From contig NZ_FNKZ01000001.1 in NCBI RefSeq assembly GCF_900104255.1, positions 434,001 through 498,000 on the forward strand: a stretch of 64,000 bases of DNA. Reading direction: 5' to 3'. The translations under genes and the position numbers were made by a program. This document shows, piece after piece, positions 46,501 through 54,656 of the stretch. The notes under the pieces were generated by a model. The model saw nothing but the letters and a program-made list of their open reading frames with translations, did no database searches and was not told the DNA's origin. Source of the stretch: Pseudoxanthomonas sp. CF385 (GTDB taxonomy: Bacteria; Pseudomonadota; Gammaproteobacteria; Xanthomonadales; Xanthomonadaceae). How positions within the stretch are numbered: position 1 is the first letter of the stretch; each line of letters begins with the position of its first letter.

Positions 46501-46750
46501 TCGCGCCCTGGTCCTGGGCGCGGGCGCGGACCCGCTTCACCAGGTCCGCGGCCAGTTTCTGGGCCTGGGCCTGTTCGGCGGCGGGCAGGCGGGCCTGCTC
46601 GAGCAGTTCACGGACGTGTTCGGTCTCGTCGCGCAGCCAGGCGGCCGTGATGGCGGCCCGCAGGGCGGGCGGCGGCGCGGGGAGTTCGGGAGCGACGATG
46701 CCGCCGGCCGGGGGGGCGGCAGGCGACGGGAGCGATGACGGGGTCGACAT
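43535..46750 (-). CDS. putA: Bifunctional proline dehydrogenase / glutamate-gamma-semialdehyde dehydrogenase
   Basis: 1071 residues. It oxidises proline to glutamate in two steps with FAD then NAD. Helical region 40-140, PRODH barrel about 150-490 (SIKLSALHPRYEH, DAEEADRLELSLDLIE, RLVKGAYWDAEIKRAQ, FATHNAQT), then the P5C dehydrogenase domain from about 560 with NFPLAIFLGQVSAALAAGN, IAETGGQNA (Glu) and SAGQRCSAARVL (Cys). There is no N-terminal ribbon-helix-helix domain, so unlike E. coli PutA it should not repress its own gene. The start is taken at ATG 46750 (MSTPSSLPSP). An in-frame ATG with a good ribosome site lies at the domain junction. Confidence 0.95.
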   Translation of the reverse strand: MSTPSSLPSPAAPPAGGIVAPELPAPPPALRAAITAAWLRDETEHVRELLEQARLPAAEQAQAQKLAADLVKRVRARAQDQGAIEAFMRQYDLGSEEGVLLMCVAEALLRIPDQETADKLIRDKLGDADWEKHLGQSDSVLVNASTWGLMLTGKLVNLNDLTRADVPGAFKRLVGRVGEPVIRLAVRQAMRIMGHQFVMGRTIDEALSRSRKGDNAEYRYSFDMLGEGALTTQDAARYLEAYRQAIHAIGRTGPFADVLAAPSISIKLSALHPRYEHAKRARVMRELAPAILELAQLAKSYGIGFTIDAEEADRLELSLDLIEATFSDASLAGWEGYGLAVQAYQKRTPYVIDFLADLARRVGRRMPVRLVKGAYWDAEIKRAQIDGHPGYPVFTRKPNTDVSYLANARRMLDHGDALYPMFATHNAQTIAAIRSIAQGRPYEHQKLHGMGDDLYAEVVPKHRLDTPCRVYAPVGSHEDLLPYLVRRLLENGANSSFVNRITDENVAIEDLVRDPVQTVSEFESIPHPRIPLPVDLFRSQPAPIASSERNNSMGANLANDNDLRALAERINAAVKPWRAAPLVPGAVVSSAALPVANPADRRQTVGEWQPADGGTVEKALANAVAAQPAWDRTPAASRAAILEHAANLLEQRLPDYIALCVKEAGKTIPDSVAEVREAVDFLRYYAAQARVQFGAPEHLPGPTGESNQLQLQGRGVFVCISPWNFPLAIFLGQVSAALAAGNSVIAKPAEQTNLIGHAAVKLLHEAGIPEAVLQFLPGDGATVGAALTKDPRVAGVAFTGSTDTARAINRALAGRDAGPIATLIAETGGQNAFIADSSALPEQLVKDAMGSAFTSAGQRCSAARVLFVQDDIADKVMTMLAGAMDELKIGDPGLLSTDVGPVIDADALKILDDHAVRMAAEARLIKQAHAGEETAHGTFFAPRAWELKSLDQLHKEIFGPALHVVRWKADQLDAVIDQINATGYGLTLGVHSRIDETIDRIAARVKVGNVYVNRNQIGAVVGVQPFGGQGLSGTGPKAGGPHYLPRFATEKTVTVNTTAAGGNASLLTLGD

Positions 46751-47002
46751 GACGGCAGGGCAGTCCAAAGGCAGTCCATTAGTTTAGAGCCGCGCGCGCG
46801 GCCCGGATATGCCCGGACGTGCCCGGTCGCAGCGGCCTTGCGCCTTGCAGTGACGCGGGTCGCGGAACGCGGCGGCGGATGCGCGGCGAAGCATGCGCGA
46901 CGGGGCCGCGGGCCTTGTCCTCGATCAATGAAACTTGCCGCAAAGTGTGCCGGGAGCTACCATTTAACGGTTTTCCGCAGCCTCAACCGTGTGGCGGACG
47001 AC

Positions 47003-47479
47003 ATGATCGAAGTGGTGCCGTCAGTGTGGGACGGACACGGCGCGTGGCTCCGGCTACGGCCGCCGAGGGCGCTCTCGCGCCGCCAATTCGTGCTGTTGTT
47101 CGCGACGCTGTCGGGTGCGATGTGGATCGTCGCCATGCTGGGCTGGTGGGGAGGCAATGCCTTCGCGCCGGCCTTTGCATTGCTCCATTCGGCCATCGTG
47201 GCCATGGCGCTGCGCGCGCTGTGGCGCAGTGGCGAACGGAGCGAGGACATCCATATCGGGCCGGACGCCGTGGAGGTGAGCACCTCCCGGTCCGGGGCGG
47301 TGTTCCGGGCGCATCCGTACTGGGTACGCCTGCGCATCGAGCGGGAAGGCGAAAGGATTTCGCTGGCATCCAGCGGCAGGCAGGTCCAGGTGGGCGACTT
47401 CCTGGGACCGGCCGAACGCCGGGAGCTGGCGGACACGTTGCAGGATTTACTGGCGGCCGCGAGTGGCCGCAACCGATGA
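47003..47479 (+). CDS. DUF2244 membrane protein heading the oxidase operon
   Basis: 158 residues. Two membrane helices (FVLLFATLSGAMWIVAML, FAPAFALLHSAIVAMALRAL) followed by a cytosolic beta-rich domain (IHIGPDAVEVSTSRSG, YWVRLRIEREGERISL), the DUF2244 plan. ATG 47003 is chosen; the upstream frame to 46838 is GC-driven. It ends 18 bp before coxB and is commonly found in front of cox genes in related bacteria, so an accessory role in the oxidase is inferred. Confidence 0.8.
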   Translation: MIEVVPSVWDGHGAWLRLRPPRALSRRQFVLLFATLSGAMWIVAMLGWWGGNAFAPAFALLHSAIVAMALRALWRSGERSEDIHIGPDAVEVSTSRSGAVFRAHPYWVRLRIEREGERISLASSGRQVQVGDFLGPAERRELADTLQDLLAAASGRNR

Positions 47480-47497
47480 CGCATTGGGGTCTAGGCA

Positions 47498-48433
47498 ATG
47501 ACGCAAGTGAATGGGATGTGGAAGCGGTTGGTGACGGCGTGCACGCTGCTGGCGATGCCGGCGCTGGCCTGGGCGCAGTCGGCGGACCCGAAGCCGTGGC
47601 AGCTGAACATGGGCAAGGGCGTCACCGCCTCGTCCCAGCACGCCTACGACGCGCACATGGTGGCGCTGTGGGTCTGCATCGTCATCGGCGTCATCGTGTT
47701 CGGCGCGATGGGCTATGCGATGTTCAAGTTCCGCAAGTCCAAGGGTGCGGTGGCCGCGCAGTTCAGCCACAACACCACGGCCGAGATCATCTGGACCGTC
47801 ATCCCGGTGCTGATCCTGGTGGTCATGGCCTGGCCGGCGACCGCCAAGCTGATCGCCATGTACGACACCCGCAACGCCGAGATGACCGTCAAGGTCACCG
47901 GCTACCAGTGGATGTGGAAGTACGAGTACCTGGGCGAGGACGTCGCGTTCACCAGCCGCCTGGACCGTGAATCCGACCGCATCCGCCAGAGCGGCGAGCA
48001 GCCCGACCTGGCCAAGAACCCGCACTACCTGCTGGACGTCGACAACCAGCTGGTGCTGCCGACCGACACCAAGATCCGCTTCGTGATCACCGCCGACGAC
48101 GTCATCCACGCCTGGTGGGTGCCGGCGCTGGGCTGGAAGCAGGACGCGATCCCCGGCATCGTCAACGAGGCTTGGACCGACATCAAGGAACCCGGCATCT
48201 ACCGGGGCCAGTGCGCCGAGCTGTGCGGCAAGGACCATGGCTTCATGCCGATCGTGGTGAAGGCCGTGCCGAAGGCCGAGTTCGAGCAGTGGCTGGCGTC
48301 GAAGAAGCCCGCCCCGGCTGCCGCGCCCGCGCCCGTCGCCGCACCTGCGGAACCCGCGCCGGCCGATGCCGCTGCGCCGGCTGCCGAACCCGCCCCCATC
48401 GCCGAGACCCCCGCGCCGTCGGCGCAGGGTTGA
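47498..48433 (+). CDS. coxB: Cytochrome c oxidase subunit II
   Basis: 311 residues. Signal peptide (LLAMPALAWAQ), two membrane helices, then the periplasmic CuA domain. CuA ligands: DDVIHAWWVPALG (His) and GQCAELCGKDHGFMP (Cys, Glu, Cys, His, Met). The entry Trp region YQWMWKYEY is present for cytochrome c electron transfer. The C-terminus is a long Ala/Pro tail (about 40 residues) with no haem-c motif, so it is a caa3-less type. Confidence 0.96.
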   Translation: MTQVNGMWKRLVTACTLLAMPALAWAQSADPKPWQLNMGKGVTASSQHAYDAHMVALWVCIVIGVIVFGAMGYAMFKFRKSKGAVAAQFSHNTTAEIIWTVIPVLILVVMAWPATAKLIAMYDTRNAEMTVKVTGYQWMWKYEYLGEDVAFTSRLDRESDRIRQSGEQPDLAKNPHYLLDVDNQLVLPTDTKIRFVITADDVIHAWWVPALGWKQDAIPGIVNEAWTDIKEPGIYRGQCAELCGKDHGFMPIVVKAVPKAEFEQWLASKKPAPAAAPAPVAAPAEPAPADAAAPAAEPAPIAETPAPSAQG

Positions 48434-48468
48434 TCGATCGTCCGAATTAGCTTCAAGAGAGTAAGCAT

Positions 48469-50082
48469 ATGGCCAACTCCGCCGTCGACCATCACGACGA
48501 TCATCACGGTCACCAGCAGAGCTTCATCGAGCGGTGGTTCTTCTCCACGAACCACAAGGACATCGGTACCCTCTACCTGATCTTCAGCTTCATCATGTTC
48601 ATCATCGGCGCAGGCATGTCGGTGGTGATCCGTGCCGAGCTGATGGTGCCGGGTTTGCAGCTGGTCACGCCTGAGTTCTTCAACCAGATGACCACGGTGC
48701 ACGCGCTGGTCATGATCTTCGGCGGCGTGATGCCGGCCTTCGTCGGCCTGGCCAACTGGATGATCCCGCTGCAGGTCGGCGCGCCGGACATGGCCCTGCC
48801 GCGCATGAACAACTGGTCCTTCTGGATCATGCCGTTCGCCTTCACCCTGCTGCTGGGCACGCTGTTCCTGCCGGGCGGCGCCCCCGCCGGCGGCTGGACG
48901 CTGTATCCGCCGCTGTCGCTGCAGGGCGGTGCGAACGTGGCGTTCACGATCTTCGCCATCCACATGATGGGCGTCAGCTCGATCATGGGCGCGATCAACA
49001 TCATCGCCACCGTGCTGAACATGCGCGCCCCGGGCCTGGACCTGCTGAAGATGCCGATCTTCTGCTGGACCTGGCTGATCACCGCGTTCCTGCTGATCGC
49101 CGTGATGCCGGTCCTGGCCGGCGCCGTGACCATGCTGCTGACCGACAAGTTCTTCGGCACCAGCTTCTTCAACGCGGCCGGCGGCGGCGACCCGGTGATG
49201 TACCAGCACATCTTCTGGTTCTTCGGTCACCCCGAGGTCTACATCATGATCCTGCCGGCGTTCGGCGTGGTGTCGGAAATCATCCCGACCTTCAGCCGCA
49301 AGCCGCTGTTCGGCTACCAGGCCATGGTGTACGCGACCGCTTCGATCGCGTTCCTGTCGTTCATCGTGTGGGCGCACCACATGTTCACGGTGGGCATGCC
49401 GCTGGGTGGCGAAATCTACTTCATGTTCGCCACGATGCTGATCGCGATCCCGACCGGCGTGAAGGTGTTCAACTGGGTCAGCACGATGTGGAAGGGCTCG
49501 CTGTCCTTCGAAACGCCGATGCTGTGGGCCGTGGGCTTCGTCATCCTGTTCAGCATCGGCGGCTTCTCCGGCCTGATGCTGGCGATCGTGCCGGCCGACT
49601 TCCAGTACCACGACACCTACTTCGTGGTGGCGCACTTCCACTACGTGCTGGTGACCGGCGCGCTGTTCTCCATCATCGCCGCGACCTACTACTGGTGGCC
49701 GAAGTGGACCGGCCGCATGTACAACGAGTTCTGGGGCAAGTTCCATTTCTGGTGGACGATCGTGTTCGTCAACCTGCTGTTCTTCCCGCAGCACTTCCTG
49801 GGCCTGGCCGGCATGCCGCGCCGCATCCCGGACTACAACCCGGTGTTCGCGGACTGGAACCTGATCAGCTCGATCGGCGCGTTCGGCATGTTCGCCACGC
49901 CGTTCATGATGGCCGCGATCCTGTGGGCCTCGCTGCGCAACGGCAAGAAGGCCGAAGCGCGCGCGTGGGAAAACGCCAAGGGCCTGGAGTGGACCGTGCC
50001 GTCGCCGGCGCCGCACCACACCTTCACCGTTCCGCCGGTCATCAAGGATGGCGACTTGGCGCACGGCGACGTGACCCACTGA
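48469..50082 (+). CDS. ctaD: Cytochrome c oxidase subunit I
   Basis: A 537-residue, 12-helix haem-copper oxidase core of the A family. Haem a and CuB/haem a3 ligands: MTTVHALVMIFGG (His), FGHPEVYIMILPAFG (CuB His with the cross-linked Tyr), WAHHMFTVGM (two CuB His), and DTYFVVAHFHYVL (haem a3 and a His). N-terminal His-rich cytosolic tail (DHHDDHHGHQQ). AAGAGAG ribosome site 10-15 nt before ATG 48469. Confidence 0.97.
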   Translation: MANSAVDHHDDHHGHQQSFIERWFFSTNHKDIGTLYLIFSFIMFIIGAGMSVVIRAELMVPGLQLVTPEFFNQMTTVHALVMIFGGVMPAFVGLANWMIPLQVGAPDMALPRMNNWSFWIMPFAFTLLLGTLFLPGGAPAGGWTLYPPLSLQGGANVAFTIFAIHMMGVSSIMGAINIIATVLNMRAPGLDLLKMPIFCWTWLITAFLLIAVMPVLAGAVTMLLTDKFFGTSFFNAAGGGDPVMYQHIFWFFGHPEVYIMILPAFGVVSEIIPTFSRKPLFGYQAMVYATASIAFLSFIVWAHHMFTVGMPLGGEIYFMFATMLIAIPTGVKVFNWVSTMWKGSLSFETPMLWAVGFVILFSIGGFSGLMLAIVPADFQYHDTYFVVAHFHYVLVTGALFSIIAATYYWWPKWTGRMYNEFWGKFHFWWTIVFVNLLFFPQHFLGLAGMPRRIPDYNPVFADWNLISSIGAFGMFATPFMMAAILWASLRNGKKAEARAWENAKGLEWTVPSPAPHHTFTVPPVIKDGDLAHGDVTH

Positions 50083-50101
50083 GACCGTTGAGCCGTACCG
50101 C

Positions 50102-50236
50102 ATGAACGCCCCCGCGCTGACTCCTGAGGAACTCGCGCGCCGCCGCAAGGCGGTGCTGCGGACCGCATGGGTGATCGGCGGCATCGCGTTCGCGATCTTC
50201 GTGGGGTTCATCGCCCGCGCGGTGCTCAGCGCATGA
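50102..50236 (+). CDS. 44-residue membrane protein of the oxidase operon
   Basis: Short gene between subunit I and CtaG: MNAPALTPEELARRRKAVLR followed by one membrane helix (TAWVIGGIAFAIFVGFIARAVL) and a short tail. It starts 19 bp after the ctaD stop and overlaps ctaG by the ATGA quartet, so it is translated as part of the operon. The layout (N-in, positively charged, single helix) fits the small assembly or stabilising proteins known beside CtaG in other proteobacteria, but I cannot name a family. Confidence 0.8.
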   Translation: MNAPALTPEELARRRKAVLRTAWVIGGIAFAIFVGFIARAVLSA

Positions 50237-50811
50237 CCGCCGCGAAGTCCAACTCGGCCGGGCTGTTCAAGCTGGTGGGCGTGGCGGTGGCGGTGTTCGT
50301 GCTGACGTTCTCGCTGGTGCCGCTGTACCGCATCGCGTGCGAGAAGGTGTTCGGCATCCGCCTGGAGCAGGGTCCCGGCCAGGCCGCGGCGGTCGCCGCC
50401 GCCAAGGCCAAGCGCACGGTCACCGTGCAGTTCGACGGCGGCGTGAACTCCAAGCTGCCGTGGGCCTTCCATCCCGAGCAACTGACCATGCAGGTCGTGC
50501 CCGGCGAGCTGTACGAGGCCAAGTATTTCGCCCGCAACGACAGCGAGCGCCCGATCGTGGGCAGCGCGGTGCCGTCCGTGGCGCCGGCGCGCGCGTCGGG
50601 CTATTTCACCAAGACCGAGTGCTTCTGCTTCACCGCCCAGACCCTGCAGGCCGGCGAAAGCCGCGACATGCCGGTCCGCTTCATCGTGGACCAGGACCTG
50701 CCGCCGGAAGTGAAGACGATCACCCTGTCGTATACCTTCTTCAAGAACGATGCACTGACCGCGCAGATCGGCACGGGCAACGCATCGCCCTCGCCGCTCG
50801 CGGCACCCTGA
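50233..50811 (+). CDS. ctaG: CtaG/Cox11 copper chaperone
   Basis: 192 residues. One N-terminal membrane helix, then a periplasmic immunoglobulin-like domain. The copper-binding FCFTAQTL motif is present (TKTECFCF), with a third Cys in YRIACEKVFGI near the membrane. It delivers CuB copper to subunit I. Overlaps the small upstream gene by 4 nt. Confidence 0.95.
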   Translation: MTAAKSNSAGLFKLVGVAVAVFVLTFSLVPLYRIACEKVFGIRLEQGPGQAAAVAAAKAKRTVTVQFDGGVNSKLPWAFHPEQLTMQVVPGELYEAKYFARNDSERPIVGSAVPSVAPARASGYFTKTECFCFTAQTLQAGESRDMPVRFIVDQDLPPEVKTITLSYTFFKNDALTAQIGTGNASPSPLAAP

Positions 50812-50838
50812 TCACGCTTAGCAACCGGAAGCCACGCC

Positions 50839-51717
50839 ATGGGACAAACCCATTCGCCAGACGCCAACATCTACTTCGTGCCGCACAGCTCCAAGTGGCC
50901 GTTCGTGGGTTCCATCGCCATGTTCGTCACCATGGTGGGCGTGGCCAACTGGCTCAATGACTCCGCCTGGGGCATGTGGGCGTTCTACGCCGGCGTCGTG
51001 ATGCTGTGCGCCACGCTGTTCATGTGGTTCGGCGACGTGATCCGCGAGTCGGTCAGCGGCCACTACAACCGCCAGGTGGACGTGTCGTTCCGCATGGGCA
51101 TGGTGTGGTTCATCTTCTCCGAAGTGATGTTCTTCGCGGCCTTCTTCGGCGCGCTGTTCTACGCCCGTACGCTGGCGTTGCCGTGGCTCGGCGGCGAAGG
51201 CGACGGCGTGATGACCAACAGCCTGCTGTGGGAAGGCTTCTCGGCCGCGTGGCCGAGCGCCGGTCCGGGCCAGGTCGGTGGCCAGTTCCAGACCATCCCG
51301 GCCTGGGGCCTGCCGCTGATCAACACGCTGATCCTGCTGACCTCGGGCATCACCATCACCATCGCGCACCACGCGCTGAAGGCCGGCAACCGCAAGCAGC
51401 TGCTGATCTGGCTGGGCGCCACCGTGCTGCTGGGCTGCACGTTCCTGTATTACCAGGCCGAGGAATACGTCCACGCCTACAAGGAACTGAACCTGACGCT
51501 GGGCTCGGGCATCTACGGTTCGACGTTCTTCATGCTGACCGGCTTCCACGGCCTGCACGTGACGCTGGGCACCATCATGCTGGCGATCATCTGGTTCCGC
51601 TGCGCGAAGGGCCACTTCACCAAGGACAACCACTTCGGCTTCGAGGCCGTGGCGTGGTACTGGCACTTCGTGGACGTGGTGTGGCTGGGCCTGTTCCTGT
51701 TCGTCTACGTGCTGTAA
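50839..51717 (+). CDS. ctaE: Cytochrome c oxidase subunit III
   Basis: 292 residues, seven membrane helices. Family motifs: FFAAFFGALFYARTLA with the conserved Glu just before it (IFSEVMFF), TSGITITIAHHALKAGNRK, and GFHGLHVTLGTIMLAIIWFR, ending AVAWYWHFVDVVWLGLFLFVYVL. The start is ATG 50839 (MGQTHSPDANIYFVPHS). Followed by a good terminator, so it closes the first oxidase operon. Confidence 0.96.
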   Translation: MGQTHSPDANIYFVPHSSKWPFVGSIAMFVTMVGVANWLNDSAWGMWAFYAGVVMLCATLFMWFGDVIRESVSGHYNRQVDVSFRMGMVWFIFSEVMFFAAFFGALFYARTLALPWLGGEGDGVMTNSLLWEGFSAAWPSAGPGQVGGQFQTIPAWGLPLINTLILLTSGITITIAHHALKAGNRKQLLIWLGATVLLGCTFLYYQAEEYVHAYKELNLTLGSGIYGSTFFMLTGFHGLHVTLGTIMLAIIWFRCAKGHFTKDNHFGFEAVAWYWHFVDVVWLGLFLFVYVL

Positions 51718-51740
51718 GCGCGGGCGATCCGCACGAAGTA

Positions 51741-51765
51741 AGGGCCGGCAATGCCGGCCCTTTTC
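51741..51765 (+). terminator. Intrinsic terminator of the coxB-ctaE operon
   Basis: AGGGCCGGC (51741-51749), loop AAT, GCCGGCCCT (51753-51761), then TTTTC. Confidence 0.9.
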
Positions 51766-51809
51766 TTTTGCAGGTTGGCGCGGCCGGTGGCGCGCGGGAC
51801 AATGCGTGC

Positions 51810-52031
51810 TCAGCCGGGATTGACGCCGTGCGGCTGGATCCAGCCCATCTTGATGGCCAGGATCACCAGCAGGATCAGCCCGACGGACAGGGCGATGCGG
51901 CGGGTGAGCGCATTGACGGTGCGCTTGCTCTCGCTCTTGTCCACCAGCATGTAGTACAGGCCCGCGCCGAGGTTCCAGACGATGACGATGAGGAAGGCGA
52001 TGATCAGCAGGGTTTTCAGCGAATCGTTCAT
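51810..52031 (-). CDS. DUF2909 twin-helix membrane protein
   Basis: 73 residues, two helices (LLIIAFLIVIVWNLGAGLYYMLV and IALSVGLILLVILAIKMGW) around a charged loop (DKSESKRTVNALTRR), the DUF2909 layout. Encoded on the opposite strand inside the oxidase locus, a placement also seen in other proteobacteria. Probably a small oxidase-associated protein. Start ATG 52031. Confidence 0.82.
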   Translation of the reverse strand: MNDSLKTLLIIAFLIVIVWNLGAGLYYMLVDKSESKRTVNALTRRIALSVGLILLVILAIKMGWIQPHGVNPG

Positions 52032-52121
52032 GGCGTCCTCGAGGGGTACCGCATCGGCAAGGCGCGCATTATCGCTCCGCCGGGGTGAGCCCGTAGTGGG
52101 TGCGACATTCGGACGCAGCCC

Positions 52122-52856
52122 GTGAGCCGGCGCATGCCGCTGCCGGTCGGCTGGACTCTGGCCGTGCTGGCCATGTCGCTGTTCGGCAGTCTGGGAGCCT
52201 GGCAGCTGGGGCGGGCGGACCAGAAGGAGGCCATGCTGGCCGAGACCGCGCGCGTGCTGGCCGACCGCCAGCCGCAGCCGCTGGCCATCGCCGCGGACGA
52301 GGCGCGTGCGGACCGCTACGACTGGACCGTCGGCGAAGGCCGCTTCGCGCCGGTGCCGGCGATCCTGCTCGACAACCAGACCCGCGACCGCCAGGCGGGC
52401 GTGCGGGCGTTCCGCGTCTTCCTACCGGCCGGGGGTGGCACGCCGGTGCTGGTGGAACTGGGCTGGCTGCCGGTTCCAGGCGACCGCCGCATGCCGGTGG
52501 TGCCGTTGCCGGAACGCGATCTGCGCGTGGCGGGCCTGCTGGTGCCGCCGCCGTCGGAGGGCATCGCCCACGCCGCACCGAGCGCCCAGCCCGATGGGAG
52601 CCTGCTGGTGATCGCCCTGCAGCGGGACGCCTTGAAGGAGGCTCTTGCGTTGCCGGCGCTGGCGCCACGCGTGCTGAAGCTGGATCCGGACCGCCCGCTG
52701 GGCTACGCCCGCGACCTCGACATCCTGCCCAACACGTTGCCGCCGGAGCGCCATATCGGCTACGCCGTGCAGTGGTTCGGGCTGGCCGCCGCAGTGTTCG
52801 TCACCGCGCTGGTGCTGACCTGGCGGTCCCGGCGTGCGGCCCGACAGGGGCATTGA
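52122..52856 (+). CDS. SURF1-family oxidase assembly protein
   Basis: 244 residues with two flanking membrane helices and the family signatures LFGSLGAWQLGRADQK near the start and HIGYAVQWFGLAAAVFV near the end. SURF1 helps insert haem a3 into subunit I. The start is GTG 52122; ATG 52134 is an alternative. It begins the second, haem-related part of the locus. Confidence 0.92.
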   Translation: MSRRMPLPVGWTLAVLAMSLFGSLGAWQLGRADQKEAMLAETARVLADRQPQPLAIAADEARADRYDWTVGEGRFAPVPAILLDNQTRDRQAGVRAFRVFLPAGGGTPVLVELGWLPVPGDRRMPVVPLPERDLRVAGLLVPPPSEGIAHAAPSAQPDGSLLVIALQRDALKEALALPALAPRVLKLDPDRPLGYARDLDILPNTLPPERHIGYAVQWFGLAAAVFVTALVLTWRSRRAARQGH

Positions 52857-52882
52857 GCGGCCTGGCGTGAGAAAATAGCGGC

Positions 52883-53455
52883 ATGGACCCCAATTCGTTC
52901 GATCCCGCCCAGCGGCGCCGCGGGCGCTGGATGCTGGTCGCCCTGTTTGCCCTGTTCTTCGGCACCGTGTTCGGCGCCGGCGTGCTGCGTTTCGCCGGCT
53001 GGCAGCCGGCCGCCCACAAGAATCATGGCCAGATGCTGCAGCCCCCCGCCGACGCGCGCGCCATCGTGCCCGTGTTGGCCGATGGCAGTCGCTACGACTG
53101 GAATCCGGCCGAGCGCGGCTGGCGCATCGTGGTCGCGCCGCCGGCCAGCTGCGCACAGGCGTGCCTCGCGCTGGCGACGGACCTGGACAAGGTCTGGCAG
53201 CTGTTCGGCCACAACGCCGGCGAGGTCGACATCCTGTGGATCGGCGCGTATCCGGAAGGCGCGCCGCGCCACTCGGCGCTGCGCCTGGTCCGCGCCGACG
53301 ATCCACTGCGCGCCGCACTGCCGGAGGTCGACGATCCGGCCGGCGTGCCGGTGTACGTGATCGATCCGCACGGCTTCGTGATCCTGCGCTACGCGCCCGG
53401 CTTCGATCCCGGCCACCTGCGCACCGACGTTTCCAAGTTGCTCAAGCTGATCTGA
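52883..53455 (+). CDS. SCO-like thioredoxin-fold membrane protein
   Basis: 190 residues. N-terminal membrane helix (MLVALFALFFGTVFGAGVL), then a periplasmic domain with CAQAC (Cys90, Cys94), the CxxxC spacing of SCO copper chaperones, and a C-terminal GVPVYVIDPHGFVILRYAPG strand-turn like the thioredoxin fold. The His ligand of true SCO proteins is not obvious in its normal place. Between surf1 and ctaA, so assembly of the CuA centre or reduction of its cysteines is the likely job. Confidence 0.8.
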   Translation: MDPNSFDPAQRRRGRWMLVALFALFFGTVFGAGVLRFAGWQPAAHKNHGQMLQPPADARAIVPVLADGSRYDWNPAERGWRIVVAPPASCAQACLALATDLDKVWQLFGHNAGEVDILWIGAYPEGAPRHSALRLVRADDPLRAALPEVDDPAGVPVYVIDPHGFVILRYAPGFDPGHLRTDVSKLLKLI

Positions 53456-53477
53456 GCCGCACGCACGACCCTTGCCC

Positions 53478-54656
53478 ATGACGACTTCCTCCGACCGTAC
53501 CGAGATCGCGCGTCCCGTGATCTATCGACCCGCTGTCTACAAGCATTTCCATCGCATCGCCTGGCTGGCGGTGGCACTGACGCTGTGTGTCGTCGTGTTC
53601 GGCGCCTTCGTGCGCCTGTCCGACGCCGGCCTGAGCTGTCCGGACTGGCCGACCTGCTATGGCCGCGCCGCATGGCCGAAAGCGGTCGATGAGGCGGCCT
53701 CGCACGTCGCCAGCGAGATCCGACCGTTCGAAACCCACAAGGCGTGGCGCGAGCAGGTGCACCGCCATCTCGCCGCATCGCTCGGTGTGCTTGTGCTGGT
53801 CCTCGCGCTGCTGGCCGCACGTCGCCGACGCTGGGGCATCGCGCAGATCCTCGTCGCCGCGGGCCTGGTCGCCGCCGCGATCCCGCTGTACATGCATGGG
53901 GAGCACGGCGCGGCATCCGCGCTGGCGATCCTGGGCGAGGCGGTCCTGCTGTTCGCCGCGCTGCGCTGGTCGAACATCGACCTGGCGCGCGCCGGTGCGC
54001 TGACGCTGGCGGTGATCATCTTCCAGGCCCTGCTCGGCATGTGGACGGTGACGTGGCTGTTGAAGCCCCTCGTCGTGATGGGCCATCTGCTCGGCGGCCT
54101 GACCACGTTCTCGCTGCTGGTGTGGATGGCGTGGCGCGCCACCGATCGCCCGATCACGCTCGCCGATTCGGTCGTGCTGCGGCGCTGGCTGATCGGCGGG
54201 CTGGTGCTGCTCGGCGTGCAGATCGCGCTGGGCGGCTGGGTGAGCGCGAACTACGCCGCACTCGCCTGCGGTCTCGACTTCCCGAAATGCGTGGGCCAGT
54301 GGGCGCCGCCGGCGGACTTCCGCGAGGGTTTCGTGCTGTGGCGCGGGATCGGCGTGGACTACGAGGGCGGCGTGCTCGATGGCGCCTCGCGCATCGCCAT
54401 CCAGCTGACCCACCGCGTCATGGCAGTGGTCGTCGCGCTCTACGTGCTGGCGATGGCGCTGCGCCTGTTCCGCACGCCGGGCATGCGCAGCTGGTCGCTG
54501 ACGCTGGCCGTGCTGGTATGCGCGCAGGTCACCCTGGGCATCCTCAACGTGAAGCTCAACCTGCCGCTGCCGGTCGCCGTGGCGCACAACGCGGGCGCAG
54601 TGCTGCTGCTGTTCACCATGGTCTCGCTGACCGCACGTTTGCGCAGGCCCGACTGA
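53478..54656 (+). CDS. ctaA: Haem A synthase
   Basis: 392 residues, eight membrane helices. Oxidises the haem O methyl to a formyl. Motifs: [20 protein letters not shown] in the first loop, [16 protein letters not shown] with a haem His, [10 protein letters not shown], and [14 protein letters not shown] with [11 protein letters not shown] in the C-terminal half. The start is ATG 53478. The stop overlaps the ctaB start by one base. Confidence 0.94.
   Translation: MTTSSDRTEIARPVIYRPAVYKHFHRIAWLAVALTLCVVVFGAFVRLSDAGLSCPDWPTCYGRAAWPKAVDEAASHVASEIRPFETHKAWREQVHRHLAASLGVLVLVLALLAARRRRWGIAQILVAAGLVAAAIPLYMHGEHGAASALAILGEAVLLFAALRWSNIDLARAGALTLAVIIFQALLGMWTVTWLLKPLVVMGHLLGGLTTFSLLVWMAWRATDRPITLADSVVLRRWLIGGLVLLGVQIALGGWVSANYAALACGLDFPKCVGQWAPPADFREGFVLWRGIGVDYEGGVLDGASRIAIQLTHRVMAVVVALYVLAMALRLFRTPGMRSWSLTLAVLVCAQVTLGILNVKLNLPLPVAVAHNAGAVLLLFTMVSLTARLRRPD

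Noticed and set aside
43625..46738. 1037-codon plus-strand open frame
   Set aside because: Antisense of putA, which has full catalytic motifs on the other strand.
48199..50481. 760-codon minus-strand open frame
   Set aside because: Antisense of coxB, ctaD and ctaG; His/Arg/Asp-rich shadow product.
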